Below are positions 46,122 to 57,733 of a stretch of 64,000 nucleotides of DNA, piece by piece. The position numbers and the translations under genes were made by a program. How positions within the stretch are numbered: the stretch's first letter is position 1; each line of letters opens with the position of its first letter. The stretch is taken from contig NC_088780.1 of NCBI RefSeq assembly GCF_958450345.1, positions 168,188,726 to 168,252,725 of the forward strand, in the 5' to 3' direction. The notes under the pieces are model-generated. The model did no database searches and had not been told where the DNA came from. It was given only the letters and a program-made list of their open reading frames with translations. This DNA is from Calliphora vicina. Lineage: Eukaryota > Arthropoda > Insecta > Diptera > Calliphoridae.

Positions 46122-46969
46122 AAACTCGAATCTTCAAATATAATGTGCAACAATTTTCAGCATTTGGTTTTTAGAAGAAATTCGAACAAGTTGCTAAATA
46201 TGAGGAACCTTAATGTGTATTGTTTAAAATAATAAAAATAGAAATGCTGGTAAAAAGGTTATTGTGTATTTAATGTCAACCATTCAACATTCCAATAATT
46301 TTGTTTGGTCTTTCATAGAGTTTTACATGAATGTTTGTATGTGTTAAAGTGTGTGTATTTTTAACACTAGAATTATGTTTAAGTTTTCTACTAAACGCCT
46401 AAACACTTGCAACAGACATACTGACTCATTTATATATTGTTCAGCATGGTTCATGTATTTTAAAGTTATTTCTATACCCTGCTCCATGTGCTGAGAGGAT
46501 GGATAATTTAAATTTTTCCCACAATTTGTAACAAATTGATATTTGAGTCCTCAATAAACAGCTCATTACAGTTTGTATGTATATTGATTGATTTTGTAAG
46601 CAAACGTATTTTCTAATTTAAAACAGTCTTTAAAGTACTCACATACATATTTGAAAAATATTACTGGCTGTAGGGTTTTAACATGTTCGAATTGAACATA
46701 CATATTTATATGTTTCAAATACAACGGCACAGAAAAAGACAAAATTTTGTTAGATTTTCCAGTTGAATACACATAGAATTATCACACTCAAAACATCTAA
46801 TAAGTCCTGTTGAAAATTTCACGAATACGTCATGAAGTGAAACAAGCTGAGGCACGCGAAAATAAATAAAAATTAAACAAAAACCAATAAAACCGTATTA
46901 AAGTCGTGTGTTTAAGTAGGTCAAGCAATAAGTGACTTAAATTATAAATTAAAGTTTTATTATTTTTTA
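46122..46969. other. No gene recognised
   Basis: No supported feature in this stretch. The minus frame at 46566-46772 has no recognisable domain. Confidence 0.35.
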
Positions 46970-46971
46970 TA

Positions 46972-47293
46972 CTGTGAGTAGTAAGTACAAGTTTGTCATT
47001 CCTTTTGAATTTCTACAACATTCATTTGCTACGGTATAAGGTACATATATCATGAATTCCATAAGACATCACAATCAAATCAATCAAACTGACTTTAGGT
47101 CTTCCGACACACGCTCTTTACAGTCATTTGCACATATCCATTTTTATTTTTTAATTTCGAAAAACTAACGATTTTAATTTTTGGAAAAAATTTGGCAATG
47201 AGTATCTTTAAATATTTGTATATAATGATGCTGATGTCAGATTATATTGATTAAGGTTCATTTGAAAGATAATTATGTCATCTTTAGACATAA
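46972..47293. mobile_element. Degraded HINE-A-like fragment
   Basis: The phrase 'acaagtttgtcattcctttt' followed by 'gaatttctacaacattcatt' is the HINE-A lead. Further right the match fades. The last 85 bases (47209-47293) recur at 48549-48640. Confidence 0.5.
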
Positions 47294-48020
47294 TTATACC
47301 CTACACCATCATAGTGGGGAGGGTATAATGCGTTTGTGCAAATGTTTGTAACGCTCACCTTAAAGTATACCGATCGACTTAGAATCACTTTCTGAGTCGA
47401 TTAAACGATGTCCGTCCGTCCGTCTGGTCGGCTGGCTGGCTGTCCATGTAAACCTTGTGCGCAGAGTACAGGTCGCAATTTTGAAAATATTTCGATCAAA
47501 TTCGGTACATATTATTTTTTCGGCCCAAGGACCAAGCCTATTGAAACTGGCTGCAATCGGTCCATTATTTCACCTAGCCCCCATACAAATGTCCTTCCGA
47601 AATCGGATTTTATCGCTCATAAATGTTTAATTTATATATGTATCTCCACAAATTCCGCTCCAGATAAGTTTTATATATACAAAATTCATGTCTCCAAATT
47701 TTGTTACGATCGGTCCATAATTGGTCATAGCTCCCATATAGACCCGCTTCCGAAAATCACTTTAACGTGCATAAATCGTTTAAAAATGTTGGTATACACA
47801 CAATATTCAACATAGTTAACTTTAATATAGACATAAATTACACGACCAAATTTCATGGTGATCGGTCCATAATTGGTCATAGCTCCCATATAAGGCCCAC
47901 TTCCGAAAATCACTCAAAAATTTAAATTATTGAAATTTAGAAGAAAAATTTTTTTGCTCTTTTACTTAGTGTAGGGTATTATATGGTCGGAATTGACCGA
48001 CCGTACTTTCTTACTTGTTT
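47294..48020 (-). mobile_element. HINE-B, full length (~727 bp)
   Basis: It runs from 'ataccctacaccatcatagt' through a GTCC run ('gtccgtccgtccgtctggtc', about 47409-47428) to 'aattgaccgaccgtactttc' and TTACTTGTTT. It is complete and opposite in orientation to the copies at 54721 and 58107. Confidence 0.85.
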
Positions 48021-48039
48021 TAAATAAAAAATTAAAAAA

Positions 48040-48385
48040 CATGGCAGAATCAACCAGGTACAATTATTAGGGAGAGTTGTCAATATTTACCCCTTCAACG
48101 TCAAACTATGCATGTTAACACTTTATATTTTAATTTGATTTGTGCGCGTTTTTCGCAACTTTTAGCGTTAAACTTTAATTTTTCACATTTTTATTTTGTA
48201 AAATATAATTTTTTCATAGATAAACTTTTAAAATGTAATTTTTTCAACACAATTTGAATTTTATTTATTTTTTTTTTCATAGACATTCCATTTTGATATT
48301 TGTAATTTTCCTTTGCTTGACATTTTAGGGAAATTATAACTGAGAACATACTTTCTAATAATTGTACCTGGTTGATTCTGCCATG
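48040..48385. mobile_element. hAT-type MITE (CATGGCAGAATC ends)
   Basis: A 31-bp perfect TIR starts CATGGCAGAATCAACCAGG and its inverse ends the element. The 8-bp duplication TTAAAAAA (48032-48039 and 48386-48393) is perfect and fits nTnnnnAn. It is 346 bp and inserted right beside the end of a HINE-B. Confidence 0.88.
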
Positions 48386-48419
48386 TTAAAAAATATGTTC
48401 ATAAAATTATTAAAAGTAA

Positions 48420-48546
48420 ATAAAATTAAAACGGTACACGGTTAATAATAAATATAAACAGGTATATTTCATAGGCTTTAATTTCGAGGCTAAATAGTAA
48501 ATAAAACGGCTAAATTTAACCTCAAAAAGGCTAAACTGGCAACACT
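48420..48546. mobile_element. Orphan hAT end (..GGCAACACTG)
   Basis: It ends GGCTAAACTGGCAACACTG after TAAATTTAACCTC and GGCTAAA repeats, like the 43591-44595 hAT. The opposite end was not found, so it is a fragment. Confidence 0.55.
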
Positions 48547-48548
48547 GA

Positions 48549-48640
48549 TTAAATATTTGTATATAATGATTCTGATGTCAGATTATATTGATTTAAGGTT
48601 CATTTGAAAGATAATTATTTCATCTTTAGACATAATTTTA
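48549..48640 (+). repeat. Direct repeat of 47209-47293
   Basis: About 85-90 bases (from 'taaatatttgtatataatga' to 'tttagacataatt') are repeated almost exactly, flanking a 1.25-kb block that holds HINE-B and two hAT pieces. Confidence 0.8.
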
Positions 48641-48641
48641 A

Positions 48642-48883
48642 TTTGGCTGGATGTCAACTTATTTTTGTTCGCAGTTTCAAAAGCTTCAACGGATTCGAAT
48701 TTGTCTTTTAATATGATATTTTGGAAGTTCAGTTTTGTCTGGAAGTTGCTTTTTTTAAACATCGTTTATTTATGAGCTGCTTGAAAAAAATATGGTAAAA
48801 TTTCATATTGTGTAATTTGTGTAAGCATTTCTAAAGAATTTTACAATTGTTACACGTAACATTTATATTTCTCTGTGTGTTAA
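48642..48883 (-). repeat. Inverted repeat arm, pairs with 49683-49910
   Basis: This ~240-bp arm ends TTTCTCTGTGTG on the inner side and is inverted at 49683-49910 (inner start CACACACAGAGAAATG). The CACAGAG ends face each other across ~800 bp, so they may be two MITE halves or the arms of a foldback element. Confidence 0.7.
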
Positions 48884-48966
48884 AAAAGTGGCTGAAAATA
48901 GGCTAATGGCATTTAAAATGCGATTTTGCACCTGAATTACTATTTAATGCTTATACAGGCAAAAAA

Positions 48967-48994
48967 TATACATACATACATACATACATACATA
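48967..48994. repeat. (CATA)n microsatellite
   Basis: Six to seven CATA units in a row, between the two inverted arms. Confidence 0.85.
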
Positions 48995-49682
48995 TTTATA
49001 ATAAAAATAAGTTAATCGGATTGGAATAATTTGAAATTTGTTTTAAAAAGATTCCCTTTATTAAGACTGACACACAACTAATCGAAAATAAGGAAAAAAT
49101 AAAACAAAAGTATTTATGCTACTTTTTAAAACTTCAATAAAAAGATTTTGAGTATTTAAATTAGATTTTATTCATAAATTATTTTAAAAGCTTATAATTT
49201 CCTTAAAAGTTCACAATGTAATTTTAATAAAGGTCAAAGTAAAATTAAAGTTCTACTTTTTTACCTTGCCACATACTATCTGCGTTGAAAAATATTTTTA
49301 GAATTATATTTTCAAAATAGACAACCTTTTTAAAACAAAATTATTCTGACTTACTGGTTTCCCTTATTTGGGTACTTAAAAGGATTATTACTTCATTCAA
49401 AGGTAGAAAAGTAAGTACATTTTTGTTTAAAAAGAAAACATTTAAAAAAAGTTTCAATTTGTTTAGAAAATTATGAAAAATTTAGAATATTTTCCAACCC
49501 ACAAAGGCAAGGTGAGCAAAGATAAATGATGTTTAACAAAACAAAATATTTAATTAAAAAGCCTTAACACGCGTCAAAAGGGAAATTAAATTCAGTTAAG
49601 TGGATACATATGTTACTCTAATTTACATAAGTTGTATAAAACAGTCTATAGTTTTTTAGGAATTTTTCAGCAACTTTTTTCA

Positions 49683-49910
49683 CACACAGAGAAATGTAAA
49701 TGTACGTGTAACAATTGGAAAATTCTTTAGAAATGCTTACACAAATTACACAATATGAAATTCCACCATATTTTTTTCAAGCAGCTCATAAATAAACTAT
49801 GATTAAAAAAGCAACTTCCCAGACATAGCGGTACTTCCAAAATATCATATTAAAAGACAAATTCGATTCCGTTAAAGCTTTTGAAACCGCGATCAAAAAT
49901 AATTATTCGT
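49683..49910 (+). repeat. Inverted repeat arm, pairs with 48642-48883
   Basis: It begins CACACACAGAGAAATG and includes 'gcagctcataaataaac' and 'atatcatattaaaagacaaa', matching the inverse of 48642-48883. No CTCTGTG end was found on its far side. Confidence 0.7.
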
Positions 49911-50189
49911 GTTTTCATCAACAGATATTTTTGTGAATACAAAACTCAATTTTTGTAAAGCTTTTTCTAAAAGCTTTAGGTGAACTAAAGATATTATACA
50001 AATAGAACTTTAGAGCAAATTTTAATTGCAAAAATATCAAACCTTAGACAAAACACCAACAATAATCAGTGATTTGATTAGAATAGAAGAATAAAAATTA
50101 TTCGAATGAATACAATTTTTCAATTTATTTGCTGTATGCCTTAAAAATGAGAGATTTACAATAATAACTCATATGTCATTTTAAAGGGT

Positions 50190-50789
50190 ACATTTATTCC
50201 CACTTAGTTACTGAGCATTAGTGTTAGTTTTTTTGCTTTGAAAATGTATATGCGGGAAGTTTTGCTTTACTTCTATAATTTGAAAAAAGTGCTGTTGAAG
50301 CACACCGTTTGCTTAACAAAGCTTATGGTGAAAGTGTTCCATAGGTTTCAACGTTCGTGAGATGGTTTATGTGGCTCAGAAGATTTTGACACGAAAGACA
50401 AAGATCGCCCAGGCCAGCCAAAAAATATTGATGACTAAGAATTGTAGGCAATTTCTTGTCAAACTGAACAATAGCTTCCAAAATCACCGGGAGCAGCAAT
50501 TTCAAAACATTTGCGAGCATCAGGATTCATCCAAAAGTAGGGAAATTGGGTACCATACGAATTGAAGCCTAATTGAAAGCAGACATTGAAAGACCATTTT
50601 GCATGTCCGAAATGATGTTTGATGCTCAATAAATTAGAAATATTAAATTTTTAATTATTCTTACGATGATAATCCGAATCGTAAGAGATCGAACGTGAAA
50701 CCCGGCCAACCAGCCGAATCTACACCAAAGCCAAATATCAATGGCACTAAGGTAATGCTGTGTATTTGGTGGAAGCAATAGGATCCTAT
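50190..50789 (+). pseudogene. Mariner transposase relic, 5' part
   Basis: From about 50244 (MYMREVLLYFYNLKK) it follows the mariner N-terminus: FQRS/WFxxF-like 'cgttcgtgagatggttta', 'gcccaggccagcc' and 'gaattgtaggcaatttcttg', then 'gaacgtgaaacccggccaac' and 'gcactaaggtaatgctgtg'. The reading frame is broken many times. It is cut at 50789 by a foldback element and resumes at 51921. Confidence 0.82.
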
Positions 50790-51920
50790 CTACACCATTT
50801 TTCATTGAAATTGAGAACATTATACATGATATTGAGAAAAATCCAAATGAAATTGAGAATTTCCATTTTAAATTGAGAAAATTCCAAATGAAATTGAGAA
50901 TTTCCATTTTAAATTGAGAAAATTCCAAATGAAATTGAGAAATTCCATTTCAAATTGAGAAAATTCCAATTGAAATTGAGAATTTCCATTTGAAATTGAG
51001 AAAATTCCAAATGAAATTGGGAAAATTCTAATTGAAATTAAGAAAATTCCAAATTAAATTGAGAAAATTTTATTTTATTCTACATAAATAATATACATTA
51101 AACAAAAAACATATGACCAAGAGGCATATCTTGGAATTCCAAAGCGCTTTGGTGGAATGATGCTGTATAGCTCTACTACAATCTTCAGTAGTTATACAGG
51201 ACTTGGAATCGATAATTAATTCTTGAAGATATAAAATCCTCAGCTCTCCTACATTAGGAGGATTTACGGTCGGTATATTCATCTTTGACTTCACAATACT
51301 TTAGATTTTGGACCAAATTATTTCAATAGGGTTAAGCATTGGTGAATAGGTACTCAATGAACGAGTTCAGATAACTGATTACCCAACTCTTGCTATCAAC
51401 ACTTTTGACCCATTCGTTTGCGCTTTCGGCATTGAACGAACCTCTGCTACTATCCATTGCTACGGTACCAATTGCACCTATCAGGTGGCTTTCGGGGCCA
51501 CGGGAAGTAGGTACCGAAAGAACTGTTCGGGATCCAACACGAGATCCACCATGTTTTCTACGACAAAGTAAATTGAAATTGGTTTCTCTATCCAGACCAC
51601 ATCTTTCCACATCTGATATAATCGTTAATTTTGTTTTTTTTTAGTTTAAAATAATTTATATTTTATAATTTAATTTAATTAATGTTTCTCAATTTTTTTT
51701 AGAATTTTCCCAATTTCATTTGAAATGTTCTCAATTTCAATAGGAATTTTGCCAATTTCATTTGCAATTTTCTAAATTTCAATTAGAATTTCTCAATTTG
51801 ATTTGGAATTTTCTCAATTTAAAATGGAAATTCCCAATTTCAATTGGAATTTTCTCAATTTTATATTGAAATTCTCAATTTGATTTGGAATTTTCTCAAT
51901 TTCAATGAAAAAAGGTGTAG
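50790..51920 (-). mobile_element. Foldback element with tandem-repeat arms and IS630-type transposase relic
   Basis: The left end CTACACCATTTTTCATTG and right end inverse (GGTGTAG at 51914-51920) lie at opposite ends of 1,131 bp. Each arm is an array of 20-21-bp units of the AAATTGAGAAAATTCCAA type (left 50804-51070, right about 51690-51910). Between them lies a decayed Tc1/IS630-type transposase. TAT occurs on both sides (50787-50789 and 51921-51923), one copy of which is expected in the mariner it split. Confidence 0.85.
51070..51625 (-). pseudogene. IS630/Tc1-superfamily transposase relic
   Basis: On the minus strand one sees a first catalytic block (VWI then, after a one-base slip, ETNFNLLCRRKHG), then GSRVGSRTVLSVPTSRGP and IGAIGT, then RGSFNAESANEWV, and, after a deletion, YSPMLNPIEIIWSKI with the Glu of the active site, and a C-terminus ITTEDCSRAIQHH. 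The strand carrying the second catalytic Asp is deleted. The motif set is like 'DDE_3'-type transposases rather than classic Tc1 (the PTSRGP and RGSF motifs). Confidence 0.75.
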
Positions 51921-52270
51921 TATGAGTTGTTGAAATCTGGTGAGACCATTACAGGGAAACGCAACTGATTCGTTTGAAGCGAACATTTGTCAGACATGAA
52001 ACCTTAATATTTCATTATGTCAACTATTTATAATGAAGTGGTTGGGATGTTTCACCTCACCTGCTTTATAGTCCAGACCTTGCCCCGTCCGACTATTATT
52101 TGTTTCGATCGATGCAAAACACGCTTTCTGGGATACGCTTCACTTTGGGACATAGTATCCAATATTAACTTGATTCTTCCTTCGCCGCAAAACATGAGCA
52201 ATTCATAGATAACAATGGCCAAAACTTTGAACAAATTTATATTGTACAAATGTTTCAAAATAAAAGCTAA
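51921..52270 (+). pseudogene. Mariner transposase relic, 3' part
   Basis: It continues the mariner of 50190-50789: 'tatgagttgttgaaatctgg', then 'cgtccgactattatttgttt' (SDYYLF-type third Asp) and 'gggatacgcttcactttggg', then the non-coding end 'ttatattgtacaaatgtttc'. A segment that should encode the second Asp is deleted at about 52010. Confidence 0.8.
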
Positions 52271-53646
52271 AAATTGATTAATTTTTGTTAATTCAAAACT
52301 AATGCAAATTTAATTAAAATATTTTTTCTTCATTCAGTTTTATTTTGCTTTAATAGCATTAAAAATTTATTTAATCATTAAAATTTCCTTCAATTCAAAT
52401 CTCTTACAAAAGCTTTATTGAATTTTTTGATTTCGAACATGGAATTATGAATAAATTCTTTAGAACCTTTGAACAGTTCAGCCTTTGACACTCAAACCTG
52501 AGACGGATATATGGTTGTTTTAATTTTGTGTTGAGCTGAGGGTAGCGTTCGTTAGGTAACCAATGGATTGTTATGAACGAAACAACTCCATTTGTAATAC
52601 ATTTATAGATGATCTCAAATGGCCTAAACAATTAACAATATCTACTAGCTGAATGTAGAGCATTTTTGTTTGTAAAACCATAAGTATGGTATTTGACAAA
52701 GTTGTAACGAAAATTTTAAAGGCAGCCATAAACCCAACGTGGTAAAAGTTAAATAAAACAATTTCTATTTTTAATTAGTTATAGAAGCATTTAATGTTCT
52801 TTTACACAAAACAGAAAGAAGACAGCATTAAATCTATTTTAATATTTTGTTTTACATAATTATGTATCATTTGCCATTTTTAATATCAGTCGGGATCTTA
52901 TTTAATTTTTCTTCTTGCTTTGCTGTTTTGCAATAAACTTTGATTTTATTGATTGACATGTAGACAGAAAAACTTTTGGAAATGTGTGTCCTTGAATTTT
53001 GTTGCAACAATTTATATACTTTACTTTACATTTCATTCTTTTCATTTTGATTTTGTGTTATATGTCTTCATTATTTATCATTTTCTGTAAGTGTTTGTGT
53101 CTGCATCAACTGTATCATTTACTTTTTAAACACATCATTTCAGCCACAAATACTCATGTGTATTTATAAGAACGTATCTATCTATCTATATCTCTCTGTA
53201 TCTATTTGCTTACTAATAAGTAAGAGTTTCATACCTTCTTTGGCTGGTGCTACAGTGCAGATTGCCTTTATTTGGGCATGAATTATTCATTAGGCCAAAA
53301 AGTCTTTATACTATATAGTGAAATTATCTCAAGTTTTTGTTCTTCTCAGTTTTGTGGTGAGCAGACATTTGGTCAGACGTTTAAGGTCTGGCCAAATGTA
53401 ATGGGCATCATTGACCGTGATTTAAAGATACATAAATAAATACAAATTGTTTTAAATATATTGTATGTACTTGTATTTAAGTATGATGTGACCAACTATA
53501 ATTTGTTACAAATAGATGTCAAGGTTAAGTGGTCATCATTATGTATTAAAGTTTAAGAATTCATTCGGTGGTGATGGTGAAAAAGATGCAACTTATTTCA
53601 TAAACCTATTTAAAATCAGTCTTGAAATTTAAAAATTTATGAAATA
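52271..53646. other. No gene recognised
   Basis: No supported feature. The small frame at 52404-52631 (-) is unlike known proteins. Confidence 0.35.
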
Positions 53647-54671
53647 AGGACTTAGATCAAAAAAATGTATGTATCTGTGAACTTTTGACAAAACAACTTA
53701 AGTGAAATTTTAAAATTTTTCAGGAGAGCACAAAAACTGTTGAATTTATCGATCAATATTTTATTATTTCTTCTTGAAGAACTTTACTATTTGTCTCAAA
53801 GAATTATACAAAGGAGCTTCTGTCACTTTGTTCGAACAGGTAGTCCATCACCGTTTAAATTATACCACACTTTTGGACACCTTTTTTGATCTCTTTAATT
53901 CTCTTTTAACAAGAGCCCAATATCTCTCCACTGGTCTTAGCTCCAGGCAGTTTGGAGAATTTGTCTCTCTTGGTACAAATACAAAATTATTGTTCTTTTA
54001 CCACTCAAACCTTTCTTATCAATGTGACAGGATGCAAAATCAGGCCTAAAATAAGTGGAAACATTAAGAAGTCTTATGAATGGTAGCATTATTTTTTGTT
54101 AACATTCCTTGATATAAATTTCTCTATTTATAGAGCCCTTTGTAACAAATATTTGGCTTTTTTGCCGCAACTGCATATTGCTTGCCATACTAAGAACTTT
54201 TTGGGAAATTCAGTCTGCTTTTGGGTCCTAAACTTTTCTTCAACATTCCCTCGAACATCAGCAACATAAACATTTTGACCCGGCTGCGAAAAATCTGCCA
54301 GAACATACGTTTTGTCATACATTATGCAGCAGGAATATGTTTTTATAAAACCTTTCCTTACCAAATAGTCTGAGCTAACCAAACTGCTTTTCTACCGGAT
54401 GCGTTGGGAGCTCTTCTGAAAATGCTTTTTATTTTTTTGGCTTTAGAAACATCACCATTCCTTCTACCTGAATCAGTTTTTCTATCAACGGACAAGTTCT
54501 CCCGGTACTGTTTAGTAACATTGGAAACAGTTTGATGGCAGAGCTTTGATTGTTTGGCCAACTTTTCGTAGGACCATGTTGGGTTTTGTTGAAAATATTT
54601 AATAATTTTAGTATGCACTTTTTTCTAGTCACTCATTTTAATCAGATTAAGAATTTTTCGATCTCAGTCCT
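53647..54671 (-). mobile_element. Tc1-superfamily element (AGGACTKAGATC ends), inactive
   Basis: The left end AGGACTTAGATC and the right end, inverse of AGGACTGAGATCG, are flanked by TA (53645-53646 and 54672-54673). It is 1,025 bp, shortened by internal deletion. It carries the decayed transposase of 53774-54640. Confidence 0.78.
53774..54640 (-). pseudogene. Tc1-superfamily transposase relic (DD37E-type family), copy 2
   Basis: Minus-strand pieces in order: helix-turn-helix start (54358-54618, QQNPTWSYEKLAKQSKLCHQ), IMYDKTYV in place of the usual catalytic MDDETYV, FLVWQAICSCGKK, and NCLELRPVERYWALVKREL with the Glu. It belongs with the copies at 34258 and 57640 by shared NPTWS, KECLQ-type and LRPxEKYWA wording. 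The second Asp region is scrambled by stops. Confidence 0.85.
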
Positions 54672-54720
54672 TATGTATATGATGGTTACATTGAGGTGTA
54701 CGATATAAATAAAATATAAA

Positions 54721-55470
54721 ACAAGTAAGAAAGTATGGTCGGTCAAGCCCGACCATATAATACCCTACACCAAGTAAATGATTAAAAATATTTTTCTTTT
54801 AAAATATCAATAATTTATATTTTTGAGTGATTTTCGGAAGTGGGCCTTATATGGGAGCTATGACCAATTATGGACCGATCACCTTGAAATTAGACCGTGT
54901 GATTTAAGTCTATATTAAAGTTAACTATGTGGAATTTTGTGTGTATACCAACATTTTTAAGCGATTTATGCACGTTAAAGTGATTTTCGGAAGCGGGTCT
55001 ATATGGGAGGTATGACTAATTATGGACCGATCGTAACAAAATTTGGTGACATGAATTTTGTATATATAAAACTTATTTGGAGCGAAATTTGTGGAGATAC
55101 ATAGATAAATTAAACATTTATGACCGATAAAGACCAATTTCGAGGGGACATTTGTATGGGGGCTAGGTGAAATAATGGACCGATTTCAGCCAGTTTCAAT
55201 AGGTCCTTGGGCCGAAAAAGTAATATGTACCAAATTTGATCGAAATATCTTCAAAATTGCGACCTGTACTCTGCGCACAAGGTTTACATGGACAGCCAGC
55301 CAGCCAGCCAACCAGACGGACGGACGGACGGACATCGTTTAATCGACTCAGAAAGTGATTCTAAGTCGATCGGTATACTTTAAGGTGGGTGTTAGACTAA
55401 TATTTTTGGGCGTTACAAACATCTGCACAAACGCATAATACCCTCCCCACTATGGTGGTGTAGGGTATAA
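54721..55470 (+). mobile_element. HINE-B, full length (~750 bp)
   Basis: It starts ACAAGTAAGAAAGTATGGTC with the palindrome ATGGTCGGTCAAGCCCGACC and ends 'ccccactatggtggtgtagg' GTATAAA. A GGAC run is present (about 55317-55331). Nearly identical to 58107-58862. Confidence 0.88.
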
Positions 55471-56464
55471 AAAGTGATAATAAATCTGAATCTTCTAAAC
55501 TAAATTAACATGCTGACTCAAATAGTTAATGTTTTTCACAAATGATTACTAAAGTTGCCTTAGTTCCGTAAAATATAAAAATAAATTGAAAAAAAGTAAT
55601 TTTTGATAAAACTGGATAACACCATTTTTCGAAAAACCATTTAACTGGTAACGGTTTTAATGTCCAAAAATGAGTTCAGTGGAACCAGAAATCTTTAACA
55701 TTATTTATATAAATTCATATTAAATATTTAGTGAAATATGTTTAAAACATTAAGTGTTTTTCTCGTGATTTCAAAAAATGGAGTTACCTAGTTTTTCCAT
55801 ACGACACACAGAAATTCACTTTTCATCAATAACAATAAAAAATCTACCAGATGCTCCTCCATCCTATCCTGCACACATTTAATCCTAGTAGCAACATATC
55901 TCCAATAAATTTTATTACTAATTATGTGAATACGGTCGAGTCAGTTTTGTATGAATAGTGGCTTTTACAATTCATTTTAAATGTGTTAAAATAGAATAGA
56001 GAAAATAAAACTATTTCATTTTATTTCATTCCATTCAGTAAATAGTTTTTTTCCAATTTAAATTGCAATATTAATTTTCCACTTTATTTTTTTATTTGTT
56101 TGTTGCCATTTTCTGGCTCTTTTTGCTGTTGTTGTCGTTTTATGGGAAAAAAGTAGAAGGAACAAATTGCAACTACACAAATGATACTTAACTATTTTTA
56201 ATTACTTTACGCTTAAAAGTTGGAAGCTTAAAGCAATCCATTAAATTGTTTTTTTTTCCATTTTTATTGAAATCCACAATGCAAGTCATGACCAAATTCA
56301 AATGGCACAAAAACCGTTTGTTCATCCCCCACTTTGTAGACGCCGCACTACATATTAGTTTAATTTGTAGGTGCATCTGTATGTATGTATTTAAGTGTGT
56401 GCGGCGGAAGGACAAAAATACTATGCTCTACTCAAATTGTTTCAATATTTTTTCTATATATCTA
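55471..56464. other. No gene recognised
   Basis: No supported feature. Overlapping frames on both strands at 56188-56503 are unlike known proteins. Confidence 0.35.
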
Positions 56465-56564
56465 TGTAGATTAGGCTGGTCCCCAAAAAGAGTTGTAAAT
56501 TAAAAGTTTAATTCATTTCAAGATATCTTCAAAATGTTTGTCCTGGATTCAGTATTTATTATCA

Positions 56565-57598
56565 CTAAGTTATTGAACATTTTAGTGTAAACAACAAAAT
56601 TTTTTTTTGCTTCGAAAATGTTGAATTTTTTACCAACAAAGCGTCATATGCGGGAAGTTTTGTTTTACTTCTTTACCGAGTAAAAAAAGTACCGCTGAAG
56701 CACACCAATTGCTCGCCAAAGCTTATGGTGAATGTGTTCCATCGGTTTCAACGTGCGAGAGATGGTTTGTGCGATTCAGAAGTGGTGACACGGAAGACAA
56801 AAATCGTCCAGGCCAATAATGTTTGAATACCAAGAATTGAAGACATTACTCCATGAAGATTGTTGTTGTAAAACTCAACTAGAGCTTGCAAAGTCATAGG
56901 GAGCTACTCCAGCAGTAATTTCAAAACGTTTGCAGCAGAATTCATCCAAAAGCAGAGAAATTGGGTAGCATACGAATTGAAGCGATTTTGCATATTCGAA
57001 ATGATGTTTAAGCGCTATAAAAGAAAATCATTTTTACACCAAATCATTACTTGCGATGAACAATTTATCCTTTACGCTAATCCGAAGCGTATGTGATCGT
57101 ACGTGTAGCTCGGCCAACCAGCCGCATCGATAGCAAAACCAAATATCCATGGCGGTAAGATAATTCTCTGTAGTTGTTGGAAGCAAAAGGGTGATTATGA
57201 GATGCTGAAATCTGGCCAGATCACCTATACCGAACACAACTGATTCGTTTGAAGCGAGCATTGGCCGAAAAATGCCCAGAATATGCGGCCGGACATGAAA
57301 CTGTAATATTCCATCATGACAACTCTCGGCCACATTATGCAGCAATTGTTAAAAACAATTTAGAATGAAGTGATTGGGAAGACCAGACCGTACCGCGTCC
57401 GACTACTATTTGTTTCGATCAATGCAGAACGCTCTCTCTGGGATACGCTTTACTATGGAACAGAGTATCCCATATTGGATTAATTCGTTTTTGCTCTCAA
57501 AAGATGAGCAGTTCTTTTGGCTCGGAATCAATATGTTGCCAGATAGATGGGAAAAATTCATAAGGAGTGATATCGAAAAAATCTTAACATAAAAAGAA
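56565..57598 (+). pseudogene. Mariner transposase relic, near full length
   Basis: It begins MLNFLPTKRHMREVLFYFF (ATG at 56618) and ends with a frame open from 57374 to 57592 containing SDYYLFRSMQNALSGIRFTM and LPDRWEKFI. FHHDN (second catalytic Asp) is at about 57321. Stops occur soon after the N-terminus, and the first catalytic block (ITCDE, about 57046) is followed by scrambled sequence. The DNA end 'tatattgtacaaatgtttca' is displaced to 59528-59548. DD34D mariner. Confidence 0.87.
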
Positions 57599-57733
57599 AC
57601 CACTAAATTATAATATTATTTTTTATAGTGATGAATTTATGAACCTTTTCCGGAAACCCTTCCATTAAGGTTTTTATAGAATTTTCTGTCACTTTGTTCG
57701 AACTACCATATCTGTTTAAAATCTATCATACTT

